Source: Burkholderiales bacterium UBA4657
GTDB lineage: Bacteria > Pseudomonadota > Gammaproteobacteria > Burkholderiales > Burkholderiaceae_E
DNA: 6,047 nucleotides
Assembly: GCA_002405475.1 (NCBI GenBank)
Contig: DHLX01000009.1
Coordinates: forward strand, 115,413-121,459
Direction: 5' to 3'
Shown here: positions 1 through 5,960 of the stretch, piece by piece
Layout of the letters: every line of letters begins with the position of its first letter
Position numbering within the stretch: position 1 is the first letter of the stretch
The notes under the pieces: model-generated
What the model saw: the letters and a program-made list of their open reading frames with translations, nothing else
The model's database searches: none
What the model was told of the DNA's origin: nothing
Made by a program: the position numbers and the translations under genes

Positions 1-1302
1 GGGAGCTTCAGCTTTCGGCGGTTCGGCCTTTACTACCGGAGCAGGTGTCGGTGGAACAGGCGCAGAAGGGGTGGCAGGCTTATTTTTAGCCGCTTCCTGA
101 GCCTTAGCCAAGGCTTCATTTTGCTTGGCCATAAGCTTCTGCATCTCGCTGACATTGCGCTCAAGCTCGGCGACACGCTGATTGGCTTCCTTCAATGCTT
201 TTTCTTTGGCCAAAGCGGCATCAGCCTGGGCTGCGGTTGTGGTACCCCCCCCTGTTGCGCCAGTCTGTGCCGAGCTGGACTGCGGGCGAGCGAGCTTGAC
301 CTGATCCTTGCTGTCAGCTTTTGGCGCAGCTTTGTCGTCGACCTTGGCTGTCACCTGGCCTTGTGCCGATTTCGACTCGGGTACCGCGGCAACAGATGGC
401 GCAGCCTTGGCAACCGCACTAGCCAAATTACCGCGAAAGCTGGAAAAATCCTTGGCTTGAACCACGACTTCCCTGCGAGCATCGGGCGCAGGCACGGCCA
501 TAGCATCAGTTGCCTCCGGTAAACGCAATATGGTGCCCGCCTTTAAGCGGTTCATATTGCTGCCGGCAAATGCATTCGGATTGGCGCGGTACAAGGCGAC
601 CAGCATTTGCTCCAGCGTCACTCCGCTAGGCAGGTTACGCACCGCAATCTTGCTGAGTGTGTCACCAGATTTGACCTTGACTTCAGATGCACTTGAGGAA
701 CTGGTATCTGGCTTGGGAGCCGACGTAGCTGAGGACGCTGGCGCAGGCGCGGGAGCTGGGCCAGTCTTGACAGCCGGCTCAGGCGCGGGACTAGGCTTGG
801 GTGCAGTAACCGGCGCCGGCGCTGGTGTCTGAGCCACAACCACCGGGGTAATCGGCTCTGGTGCCTTACCTACACGTAGCTCGGGCGGATCAAGCAGGAA
901 GGTGTATTCGCGCACCAAACGACCAGTAGCCCAATTGAGCTCTAACAAAAGATCGACAAAAGGCTCGTTAATAGCTTGAGTTGATGTGATCCTAACAATA
1001 TGGCGTCCATTACTTTTATCCAATGAAAAGCGCAGGGACGCCAGTGCAGGATTAAATTCGATGCCGGCTTGCCTAAAGGCCGCCTGAGGTGCGAGTCGCA
1101 CACTGAGTGATTGCAATTCTTCCGGGGTAACAGAAGTCACTTCCACTTCAGCTTTCAGGGGCTGACCCAAGGCTGACTGAACCGTCAGCGGCCCAAGCCC
1201 TGCAGCACGCGCCGTTTCGGGCACCGCAGATACACCAAAAGTTAGCGCTACAGCCAGCGCCAAAGCCGCTTTTCGACCTACCAATGCATTTTTGTGAGCC
1301 AC
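1..1302 (-). CDS. fimV: FimV-family LysM protein, N-terminal 434 residues (3' end outside window)
   Basis: The frame is open from GTG at 1302 to the window edge. The GTG sits 6 nt after an AGAGG Shine-Dalgarno, and an in-frame TAG (1312-1314) rules out an earlier start. Residues 1-33 look like a Sec signal peptide (KNALVGRK, a hydrophobic Ala/Leu core, then ARA before AGLGPLTVQSALGQPLKAEVEV). That mature start is the typical FimV core, which continues to about residue 145. A Pro/Ala-rich linker (about 147-200) follows, then a LysM-like peptidoglycan-binding domain (about 207-262, VKVKSGDTLSKIA to LKAGTILRLP). Next come an Ala/Lys-rich linker and a probable coiled coil (about 357-406). No transmembrane helix is seen after the signal; in characterised FimV proteins it and the cytoplasmic TPR-containing C-terminus come later, here beyond the window. 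In Pseudomonas, FimV/HubP proteins organise the cell pole and support type IV pilus assembly. The family call is firm; the pilus role here is inferred. Confidence 0.9.
   Translation of the reverse strand, partial: MAHKNALVGRKAALALAVALTFGVSAVPETARAAGLGPLTVQSALGQPLKAEVEVTSVTPEELQSLSVRLAPQAAFRQAGIEFNPALASLRFSLDKSNGRHIVRITSTQAINEPFVDLLLELNWATGRLVREYTFLLDPPELRVGKAPEPITPVVVAQTPAPAPVTAPKPSPAPEPAVKTGPAPAPAPASSATSAPKPDTSSSSASEVKVKSGDTLSKIAVRNLPSGVTLEQMLVALYRANPNAFAGSNMNRLKAGTILRLPEATDAMAVPAPDARREVVVQAKDFSSFRGNLASAVAKAAPSVAAVPESKSAQGQVTAKVDDKAAPKADSKDQVKLARPQSSSAQTGATGGGTTTAAQADAALAKEKALKEANQRVAELERNVSEMQKLMAKQNEALAKAQEAAKNKPATPSAPVPPTPAPVVKAEPPKAEAP
245..252. repeat. Mononucleotide tract of 8 C (8 G in the fimV coding strand)
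   Basis: The run encodes Gly-Gly-Gly at about residues 351-353 of the FimV-family protein, in the linker before the coiled coil. It is the longest G/C homopolymer noticed in the window; the next is 6 C in asd at 2042-2047. Such tracts can slip during replication. No second allele is visible here. Confidence 0.85.
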
Positions 1303-1314
1303 ATCCCACCTCTA
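1300..1314 (-). promoter_or_regulatory. Ribosome binding site and GTG start of fimV
   Basis: On the minus strand AGAGG (1309-1313) lies 6 nt before GTG (1300-1302). An ATG overlaps this GTG by one base (1302-1304) but is in another frame and stops after 8 codons. The GTG is therefore the only start that gives the signal peptide and FimV core. A gene finder that insists on ATG would miss or shorten this gene. Confidence 0.8.
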
Positions 1315-1345
1315 GGCTTAAAACAAGGTTTTCAAAATAACATCA

Positions 1346-1402
1346 GACACTTAAGCGTGCAAGCTAAACCAGCTTGCGAAGTCGTCAAGCAGCCATAGTG
1401 TC
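1346..1402 (-). other. Nested inverted repeats in the asd-fimV spacer
   Basis: The 114-nt gap between asd and fimV contains a perfect 7-bp hairpin, GCAAGCT (1359-1365) against AGCTTGC (1371-1377), with a 5-nt loop. A second pair, GACACT (1346-1351) and AGTGTC (1397-1402), encloses it. In the minus-strand transcript no U-run directly follows the inner stem; a short U-rich stretch comes only about 20 nt later. It does not meet the usual definition of an intrinsic terminator. It could be an mRNA processing or stability element, a weak terminator, or chance. Confidence 0.45.
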
Positions 1403-1416
1403 AAAAGGTAAGGGGG

Positions 1417-2541
1417 TCACTGTAGCAAAATACGCAACATACGCCGCAATGGCTCGGCTGCACCCCACAACAGCTGATCCCCCACTGTAAATGCACCAAC
1501 ATAGTCCGGCCCCATGGCCAGCTTGCGTACCCTGCCTACGGGTATGGCAAGACTACCCGTGACCGCCGCGGGGGTCAAATCGCGAATTGAGGCTTCCTTG
1601 GTGTTCGGCACCAGTTTGACCCAGGCATTATCGGCCTGAATCATGGCTTCCACATCGGCCAAGGGCACATCTTTTTTCAGTTTTAGGGTCAAGGCCTGGG
1701 AATGGCAGCGCATGGCGCCAATACGTACGCAGATCGAGTCAATCGGCGTCGCCTGGGTGCCAAAGGCTTCGCCGCGCCCCAAAATCTTGTTGGTTTCCGC
1801 GCCCCCCTTCCATTCCTCACGGCTGGTACCATTGCCCAGGTCGCTGTCGATCCAGGGAATCAGGTTACCGGCCAAGGGCACCAGGAAATTTTTGGTCTCG
1901 TCCGGGGTCAAGGCATGCTGTTTGGCCAGTATTTTGCGGTCAATTTCCAGAATGGCGCTGGCCGGATCATCGAGCAAGGACTTGACCTCGGCATTGAGGG
2001 CGCCAAACTGGGTCAGTAGCTCGCGCATATGTTGGGCGCCACCCCCCGAGGCTGCCTGGTAGGTGGTACAGGTCATCCACTCGACCAGGTCGGCTTTGAA
2101 CAGGGCACCGACGCCCATGAGCATACAGCTTACGGTACAGTTGCCCCCTATCCAGTTATTAATGCCCTTCGCCAGAGCGTTTTCAATCACCGGGCGGTTC
2201 ACCGGATCCAGAATGATGATAGCGTCGTCCTGCATGCGCAAGGCTGAGGCGGCATCAATCCAGTGCCCTTTCCAGCCGGCAGCACGTAACTTCGGGAAAA
2301 TGTCTTTGGTGTAATCCCCGCCCTGGCAGGAAATTAAAATGTCGCAGCGTTTAAGCACTTCGATGTCGTAGGCGTCTTTCAGGTTGGTTTCGTTTTTAGC
2401 CATGGCGGGCGCACGACCACCGGCGCTGGAGGTACTGAAAAAAATCGGTTCAATAAGATCGAAGTCTTTTTCTTGACTCATGCGCTGCATGAGTACCGAA
2501 CCGACCATTCCACGCCAACCAATTAAACCTACCGTTTTCAT
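1417..2541 (-). CDS. asd: Aspartate-semialdehyde dehydrogenase
   Basis: This 374-residue enzyme (E. coli Asd is 367) reduces beta-aspartyl phosphate with NADPH to aspartate semialdehyde, the branch point to lysine/diaminopimelate, threonine and methionine, in the cytoplasm. The N-terminus carries the NADP-binding glycine motif GLIGWRGMVGSVLMQRM. Catalytic Cys135 lies in GGNCTVS and Gln162 in TYQAASGGG. Glu242 is in SREEWKGGAETNK. Arg273 and His280 are in CVRIGAMRCHSQ, with the 7-residue spacing of E. coli R267/H274. The C-terminus FTVGDQLLWGAAEPLRRMLR is the family signature. The ATG is preceded by AGGTGA at good spacing. The gene lies 73 nt after leuB in the same direction, so cotranscription is plausible. 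No damage is seen. Confidence 0.97.
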   Translation of the reverse strand: MKTVGLIGWRGMVGSVLMQRMSQEKDFDLIEPIFFSTSSAGGRAPAMAKNETNLKDAYDIEVLKRCDILISCQGGDYTKDIFPKLRAAGWKGHWIDAASALRMQDDAIIILDPVNRPVIENALAKGINNWIGGNCTVSCMLMGVGALFKADLVEWMTCTTYQAASGGGAQHMRELLTQFGALNAEVKSLLDDPASAILEIDRKILAKQHALTPDETKNFLVPLAGNLIPWIDSDLGNGTSREEWKGGAETNKILGRGEAFGTQATPIDSICVRIGAMRCHSQALTLKLKKDVPLADVEAMIQADNAWVKLVPNTKEASIRDLTPAAVTGSLAIPVGRVRKLAMGPDYVGAFTVGDQLLWGAAEPLRRMLRILLQ

Positions 2542-2569
2542 CGTTTCACCTGTTTATCAAAGTTATTTT

Positions 2570-2588
2570 CCCTGGCGCGCCGCCAGGG
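2570..2588 (-). other. Strong stem-loop in the leuB-asd spacer
   Basis: CCCTGGCG (2570-2577) and CGCCAGGG (2581-2588) form a perfect 8-bp, nearly all G/C stem with a 3-nt loop, 26 nt after the leuB stop. The minus-strand transcript continues with AAAATAAC and the plus strand with TTCAGG, so neither direction shows a U-run and an intrinsic terminator is unlikely. The element could trim or stabilise the leuCDB mRNA and so uncouple asd from leuCDB. That role is inferred; the dyad itself is seen directly. Confidence 0.6.
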
Positions 2589-2614
2589 TTCAGGCGAAAC
2601 GCACCAGGACCGAA

Positions 2615-3706
2615 CTAGCCCTTTTTAATGATGGTTTGGGTCAGCGCTGCCACGACAGCATCACCCATTTGCGAAGTACCTACCTTACTCGTACCGGCCT
2701 CATAAATATCTGCTGTCCGCAATCCTTGCGCCAATACCGACTTGACCGCATGTTCAATGCGATCTGCCTGTTCGGGTCGATTCAAAGAGTAACGTAGCAT
2801 CATGGCCGCCGATAAAATAGTCGCCAGCGGATTGGCAACGCCCTTGCCCGCGATGTCCGGCGCACTGCCATGGCTCGGCTCATACAGCCCGCGGTTATCA
2901 GCGTTGAGTGAGGCTGAGGGTAACATTCCGATGGATCCCGTCAGCATCGCCGCTTCATCCGAGAGGATATCACCGAACAGGTTTCCAGTAAAAAGAACGT
3001 CAAATTTTTTCGGTGCCTTGACCAGCTGCATGGCGGCATTGTCCACATACATGTGCTCAAGCTCAATGTCCGGGTACTCTTTGTGTACCTCGGTGACGAC
3101 ATCTTTCCAGAACTGAAAGGTCTCCAGTACATTGGCCTTGTCAACACTGGTCACTTTTTTATGGCGTTTGCGTGCTGCTTGAAACGCCACATGGGCAATA
3201 CGGCGGATTTCGGGCTCGCTATAACGCATGGTGTCAAATGCCTCAGCCGCACCGGGAAAGGCGCCGTCCGTCGCCGTACGACGTCCTCGAGGCTGCCCAA
3301 AATAGACATCCCCCGTCAGTTCCCGAATAATGAGTATGTCGAGTCCGGAAACAATTTCCGGCTTCAAACTCGAGGCATTCGCCAGCTCGGGGTACAAAAT
3401 GGCCGGGCGGAAATTGGCAAACAGACCCAAATGCCTGCGCAAACCCAAAATAGCCTGCTCGGGGCGCAAATGACGTTCCAGCTGGTCATATTTCCAGTCA
3501 CCTACAGCGCCGAACAAAATAGCATCGGCCTGCTTGGCCAGATTCAATGTTGAATCTGGCAAGGGGTGGCCGCTGCTTTCATACGCCGCACCGCCGACAT
3601 CGGCCCATTCAAGCTCAAATTTTTCATCCAGGACGTTCAGTACCTTGACCGCCTCGACAACAATTTCCTTACCAATGCCATCGCCTGGCAATACCGCAAT
3701 TTTCAT
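2615..3706 (-). CDS. leuB: 3-isopropylmalate dehydrogenase
   Basis: LeuB oxidises and decarboxylates 3-isopropylmalate to 2-oxoisocaproate (4-methyl-2-oxopentanoate) with NAD+, the third specific step of leucine synthesis. The protein is 363 residues, the usual length. It starts MKIAVLPGDGIGKEIV, the family N-terminus. Substrate-binding arginines match the Thermus enzyme: Arg90 in LGLRRHLGLFANFRP, Arg100, and Arg128 in IIRELTGDVYFGQPRG. Catalytic Tyr135 and Lys190 are present. The metal-binding aspartates are Asp222 (VDNAAMQLV), Asp246 and Asp250 (GNLFGDILSDEAAM). The NAD-binding stretch LYEPSHGSAPDIAGKGVANP is at 274-293. The ATG follows AAGGA by 7 nt. leuD ends 25 nt upstream, fitting one operon. 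Confidence 0.97.
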   Translation of the reverse strand: MKIAVLPGDGIGKEIVVEAVKVLNVLDEKFELEWADVGGAAYESSGHPLPDSTLNLAKQADAILFGAVGDWKYDQLERHLRPEQAILGLRRHLGLFANFRPAILYPELANASSLKPEIVSGLDILIIRELTGDVYFGQPRGRRTATDGAFPGAAEAFDTMRYSEPEIRRIAHVAFQAARKRHKKVTSVDKANVLETFQFWKDVVTEVHKEYPDIELEHMYVDNAAMQLVKAPKKFDVLFTGNLFGDILSDEAAMLTGSIGMLPSASLNADNRGLYEPSHGSAPDIAGKGVANPLATILSAAMMLRYSLNRPEQADRIEHAVKSVLAQGLRTADIYEAGTSKVGTSQMGDAVVAALTQTIIKKG

Positions 3707-3731
3707 GAGCTATTCCTTAAAGTTGCGCACC

Positions 3732-4376
3732 TTACGACGCTTTGGCCAACCACGGATGGGCAACCAGTCGTTTTTGTTCAAAAGCCCTGATCGTGTCCTG
3801 GTGCCGTAATGTCAGGCCAATTTCATCCAGCCCGTTGAGCAGGCAATATTTACGAAAGGCGGTAATGTCGAAAGAATGCTCAGCGCCATCGGGCTCAATC
3901 ACTTTCTGCTGCGGCAAATCGACGCTGAGCTGGTAGCCGGGGCGAGCTTCGTTGGCCTGGAACAGACGATCGACCACTGCTTCGGAAAGAACGATCGGCA
4001 ACAGACCATTCTTATAGCAGTTGTTAAAGAAAATATCAGCAAAACTGGGCGCGATGATGGCGCGAAAGCCATATTGTTGCAAGGCCCAAGGGGCGTGCTC
4101 ACGCGAACTGCCGCAACCAAAATTTTTGCGCGTAAGCAAAATGCTGGCGCCCTGATAACGCGGCTGATTCAGAACAAATTCAGAGTTCAATGGACGACGA
4201 CTGTTATCCATACCTGGTTCGCCACGGTCTAGGTAGCGCCATTCATCGAAAGCGTTAGGGCCAAAGCCGGTACGCTTGATCGATTTCAAAAATTGCTTTG
4301 GGATGATCGCATCGGTATCGACATTGGCACGATCCAGGGGTACCACCAGACCAGTATGCACTTCAAATTTATCCAC
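3732..4376 (-). CDS. leuD: 3-isopropylmalate dehydratase small subunit
   Basis: LeuD is the small subunit of isopropylmalate isomerase. With LeuC it converts 2-isopropylmalate to 3-isopropylmalate through isopropylmaleate. The product is 214 residues, typical of the proteobacterial form. It shows VDTDAIIPKQFLKSIKRTGFG at 19-39 and the aconitase-swivel signature FGCGSSREHAPWAL at 86-99, which forms part of the substrate pocket, followed by FADIFFNNCYKNGLLPI. The start is GTG at 4376: AGGAG (4382-4386) lies 5 nt upstream and the N-terminus (DKFEVHTGLVVPLDR) aligns with remembered homologues. The leuC stop is only 24 nt upstream, leaving no room for the small entericidin-like gene found at this point in some Burkholderiales. 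Confidence 0.97.
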   Translation of the reverse strand: MDKFEVHTGLVVPLDRANVDTDAIIPKQFLKSIKRTGFGPNAFDEWRYLDRGEPGMDNSRRPLNSEFVLNQPRYQGASILLTRKNFGCGSSREHAPWALQQYGFRAIIAPSFADIFFNNCYKNGLLPIVLSEAVVDRLFQANEARPGYQLSVDLPQQKVIEPDGAEHSFDITAFRKYCLLNGLDEIGLTLRHQDTIRAFEQKRLVAHPWLAKAS

Positions 4377-4386
4377 AAAAACTCCT
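4374..4386 (-). promoter_or_regulatory. Ribosome binding site and GTG start of leuD
   Basis: AGGAG (4382-4386) is separated by five T residues from GTG (4374-4376) on the minus strand. No nearby in-frame ATG gives the expected N-terminus. LeuC and LeuD should be made in matching amounts, so the weaker start codon behind a strong Shine-Dalgarno may tune the small subunit; that is inference. Confidence 0.75.
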
Positions 4387-4400
4387 GTTATTAAACAGAC

Positions 4401-5822
4401 TTAAACCCAGTAACTGACGTCAGTAAAGTGCCCTTCAATGGCCGCAGCAGCCGCCATGGCGGGTGACACCAGATGCGTGCGTCCGCCGTTGCCCTGACGC
4501 CCTTCAAAATTACGGTTACTGGTCGAAGCGCAGCGCTCCCCCGGCTCGAGCTTGTCGGCATTCATCGCCAGACACATTGAACACCCCGGCTGACGCCATT
4601 CGAAGCCGGCCTGAATAAAAATTTTGTCCAGGCCTTCGGCTTCGGCTTGGGCTTTCACCAGACCCGACCCGGGTACCACCATTGCCAGCTTGACGTTAGG
4701 GGCTTTTCCGCGTCCTAATTTCTGTACCACCTTGGCCGCTTCGCGTAAATCTTCAATGCGTGAATTGGTACAGGAACCAATAAAGACTTTATCAATAGCA
4801 ATCTCTTTGATAGGCGTATCAGCCTGCAGGCCCATGTACTTCAACGCACGCTCCATGCCCTCACGTTTGACCGGGTCGCTTTCCAGAGCCGGGTCAGGCA
4901 CTAGGTCATTAATACTCACCACCATTTCGGGCGAGGTTCCCCAGGTGACTTGAGGCTTGATATCTTCGGCGCGCAATTCGACAACTTGATCAAAATGTGC
5001 GCCGGCATCAGAATGCAAGGTACGCCAGTAAGCCGCGGCCTGCTGCCAGTGTTCTGGGCCAGGGGCAAACGGACGGCCCTTGAAATATTCAATGGTTTTT
5101 TCGTCGGCAGCCACCATACCCGAACGAGCGCCCGCCTCAATGGCCATATTGCAGATGGTCATGCGTCCTTCTACGCTCAGCGCCTCAATGGCACTGCCAG
5201 CAAACTCTATGGCATAGCCGGTACCACCGGCAGTCCCAATCTTGCCGATAATGGCCAGCACAATATCTTTAGCTGTACAGCCGGTAGGCAAAGTACCCTC
5301 GACACGCACCAGCATATTTTTTGCTTTTTTCATCAGCAAGGTCTGGGTTGCCAGAACGTGCTCAACTTCCGATGTGCCTATACCAAAGGCCAATGCGGCA
5401 AAAGCACCATGGGTTGAGGTATGCGAATCACCGCAGACTACGGTCATACCCGGCAAGGTGGCACCTTGCTCAGGACCCATGACGTGCACAATGCCTTGCC
5501 GTTTGTCCATGAAGGGAAAATAGCCGGCCGACCCGAACTGCCTGATATTCGCATCGAGCGTCATGATCTGCTCTTTCGACACCGGGTCGGAAATGCCGTC
5601 GTAGCCTTTTTCCCAGCCAGTGGTCGGGGTGTTATGGTCAGCCGTTGCTACGACCGAAGAAATGCGCCAGGGCTTCCGTCCCGCCACGCGTAAGCCTTCA
5701 AAGGCTTGTGGCGAGGTGACTTCGTGTACCAAATGGCGGTCGATGTAAAGCAAGGCGGTGCCATCGTCATCAACGTGCACCACATGCGAGTCCCATAATT
5801 TGTCATAAAGCGTCTTGGCCAT
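4401..5822 (-). CDS. leuC: 3-isopropylmalate dehydratase large subunit
   Basis: LeuC is the [4Fe-4S] catalytic subunit of isopropylmalate isomerase, an aconitase-superfamily enzyme acting with LeuD. It is 473 residues, close to the E. coli protein, and begins AKTLYDKLWDSHVV as usual. Family signatures are present in order: ADHNTPT (61-67), GDSHTSTHGAFAALAFGIGTSEVEHVLATQ (131-160), IGSCTNSRIEDLR (348-360) and GCSMCLAMN (413-421). The cluster ligands are Cys351, Cys414 and Cys417. SNRNFEGRQG (435-444) is the C-terminal substrate-binding motif. The ATG at 5822 has AAGGA (5829-5833) 6 nt upstream. It is the first gene of the leuCDB run, so the operon promoter should lie in the 225 nt upstream. 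leuA is not in the window. No lesion is seen. Confidence 0.97.
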   Translation of the reverse strand: MAKTLYDKLWDSHVVHVDDDGTALLYIDRHLVHEVTSPQAFEGLRVAGRKPWRISSVVATADHNTPTTGWEKGYDGISDPVSKEQIMTLDANIRQFGSAGYFPFMDKRQGIVHVMGPEQGATLPGMTVVCGDSHTSTHGAFAALAFGIGTSEVEHVLATQTLLMKKAKNMLVRVEGTLPTGCTAKDIVLAIIGKIGTAGGTGYAIEFAGSAIEALSVEGRMTICNMAIEAGARSGMVAADEKTIEYFKGRPFAPGPEHWQQAAAYWRTLHSDAGAHFDQVVELRAEDIKPQVTWGTSPEMVVSINDLVPDPALESDPVKREGMERALKYMGLQADTPIKEIAIDKVFIGSCTNSRIEDLREAAKVVQKLGRGKAPNVKLAMVVPGSGLVKAQAEAEGLDKIFIQAGFEWRQPGCSMCLAMNADKLEPGERCASTSNRNFEGRQGNGGRTHLVSPAMAAAAAIEGHFTDVSYWV

Positions 5823-5864
5823 GCCGGTTCCTTTTTGATATCCGAAAGTGTACCCCTTGGAATC

Positions 5865-5870
5865 ATTTTA
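5865..5870 (-). promoter_or_regulatory. Candidate -10 element TAAAAT (proximal)
   Basis: The minus strand reads TAAAAT, 5 of 6 to the sigma70 -10, placing a start about 35 nt before leuC. No good -35 sits 16-18 nt upstream; TTGTTG is only 14 nt away. If this were the real promoter, the leucine-rich mini-ORF would lie outside the transcript, so it competes with the leader idea. Confidence 0.25.
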
Positions 5871-5878
5871 GGCTGCGC

Positions 5879-5899
5879 TCATTTCAACAATAGGGGCAT
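5879..5899 (-). promoter_or_regulatory. Candidate leucine leader peptide mini-ORF (MPLLLK)
   Basis: Between a possible upstream promoter and leuC, the minus strand reads ATG CCC CTA TTG TTG AAA TGA, a six-residue peptide with three consecutive leucine codons, ending 56 nt before the leuC start. Leucine-codon runs in short leaders sense charged tRNA-Leu in enterobacterial leu operons. Against it: no clear Shine-Dalgarno of its own, and no GC-rich hairpin plus U-run before leuC. Another short ORF (MSDTTHHT) stops 2 nt before this ATG, so coupled translation is possible. The ORF is seen; the regulatory role is inference. Confidence 0.3.
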
Positions 5900-5907
5900 C
5901 GTCAGGT

Positions 5908-5924
5908 GTGATGGGTGGTATCAC
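5908..5924. promoter_or_regulatory. Dyad GTGAT-N7-ATCAC upstream of leuC (possible operator)
   Basis: Two perfect 5-bp arms are separated by 7 nt, just downstream of the distal candidate promoter. The position would suit a repressor site. It does not fit the T-N11-A pattern of LysR-type regulators about its own centre. A dyad this short can arise by chance. Confidence 0.25.
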
Positions 5925-5931
5925 TCATAAA

Positions 5932-5960
5932 TTGCTATCCACCAAGCGTCTTTAGGTCAA
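5932..5960 (-). promoter_or_regulatory. Candidate sigma70 promoter for the leu operon (distal)
   Basis: On the minus strand TTGACC (5955-5960, 5 of 6 to the -35 consensus) is followed after exactly 17 nt by TAGCAA (5932-5937, 3 of 6 to TATAAT). A transcript from here would start near 5925 and carry a leader of about 100 nt that includes the leucine-rich mini-ORF and the dyad. The -10 is weak, so this is only a candidate. Confidence 0.35.

Noticed and set aside
121..832. Two plus-strand open frames (121-522 and 530-832), one Ala/Gly/Val-rich
   Set aside because: They are antisense to the FimV-family frame. The Ala/Gly repetition simply mirrors the Pro/Ala-rich linker codons.
1399..1404. Perfect TTGACA (minus strand) after asd, as a fimV promoter -35
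   Set aside because: No reasonable -10 lies 16-18 nt downstream; the hexamer there is CTTCGC-like.
3053..3553. 166-codon plus-strand open frame opposite leuB
   Set aside because: It lies wholly antisense to an intact leuB with all catalytic residues, and its translation shows no family resemblance or domain pattern.
4950..5417. 155-codon plus-strand open frame opposite leuC
   Set aside because: It is antisense to conserved leuC sequence with no recognisable domain.
5648..5866. Minus-strand 72-codon frame starting MIPRGTL and overlapping the leuC start
   Set aside because: Most of it is the leuC 5' end read in another frame and it resembles no family. Only its start was kept, as part of the chain of small ORFs in the leader finding.
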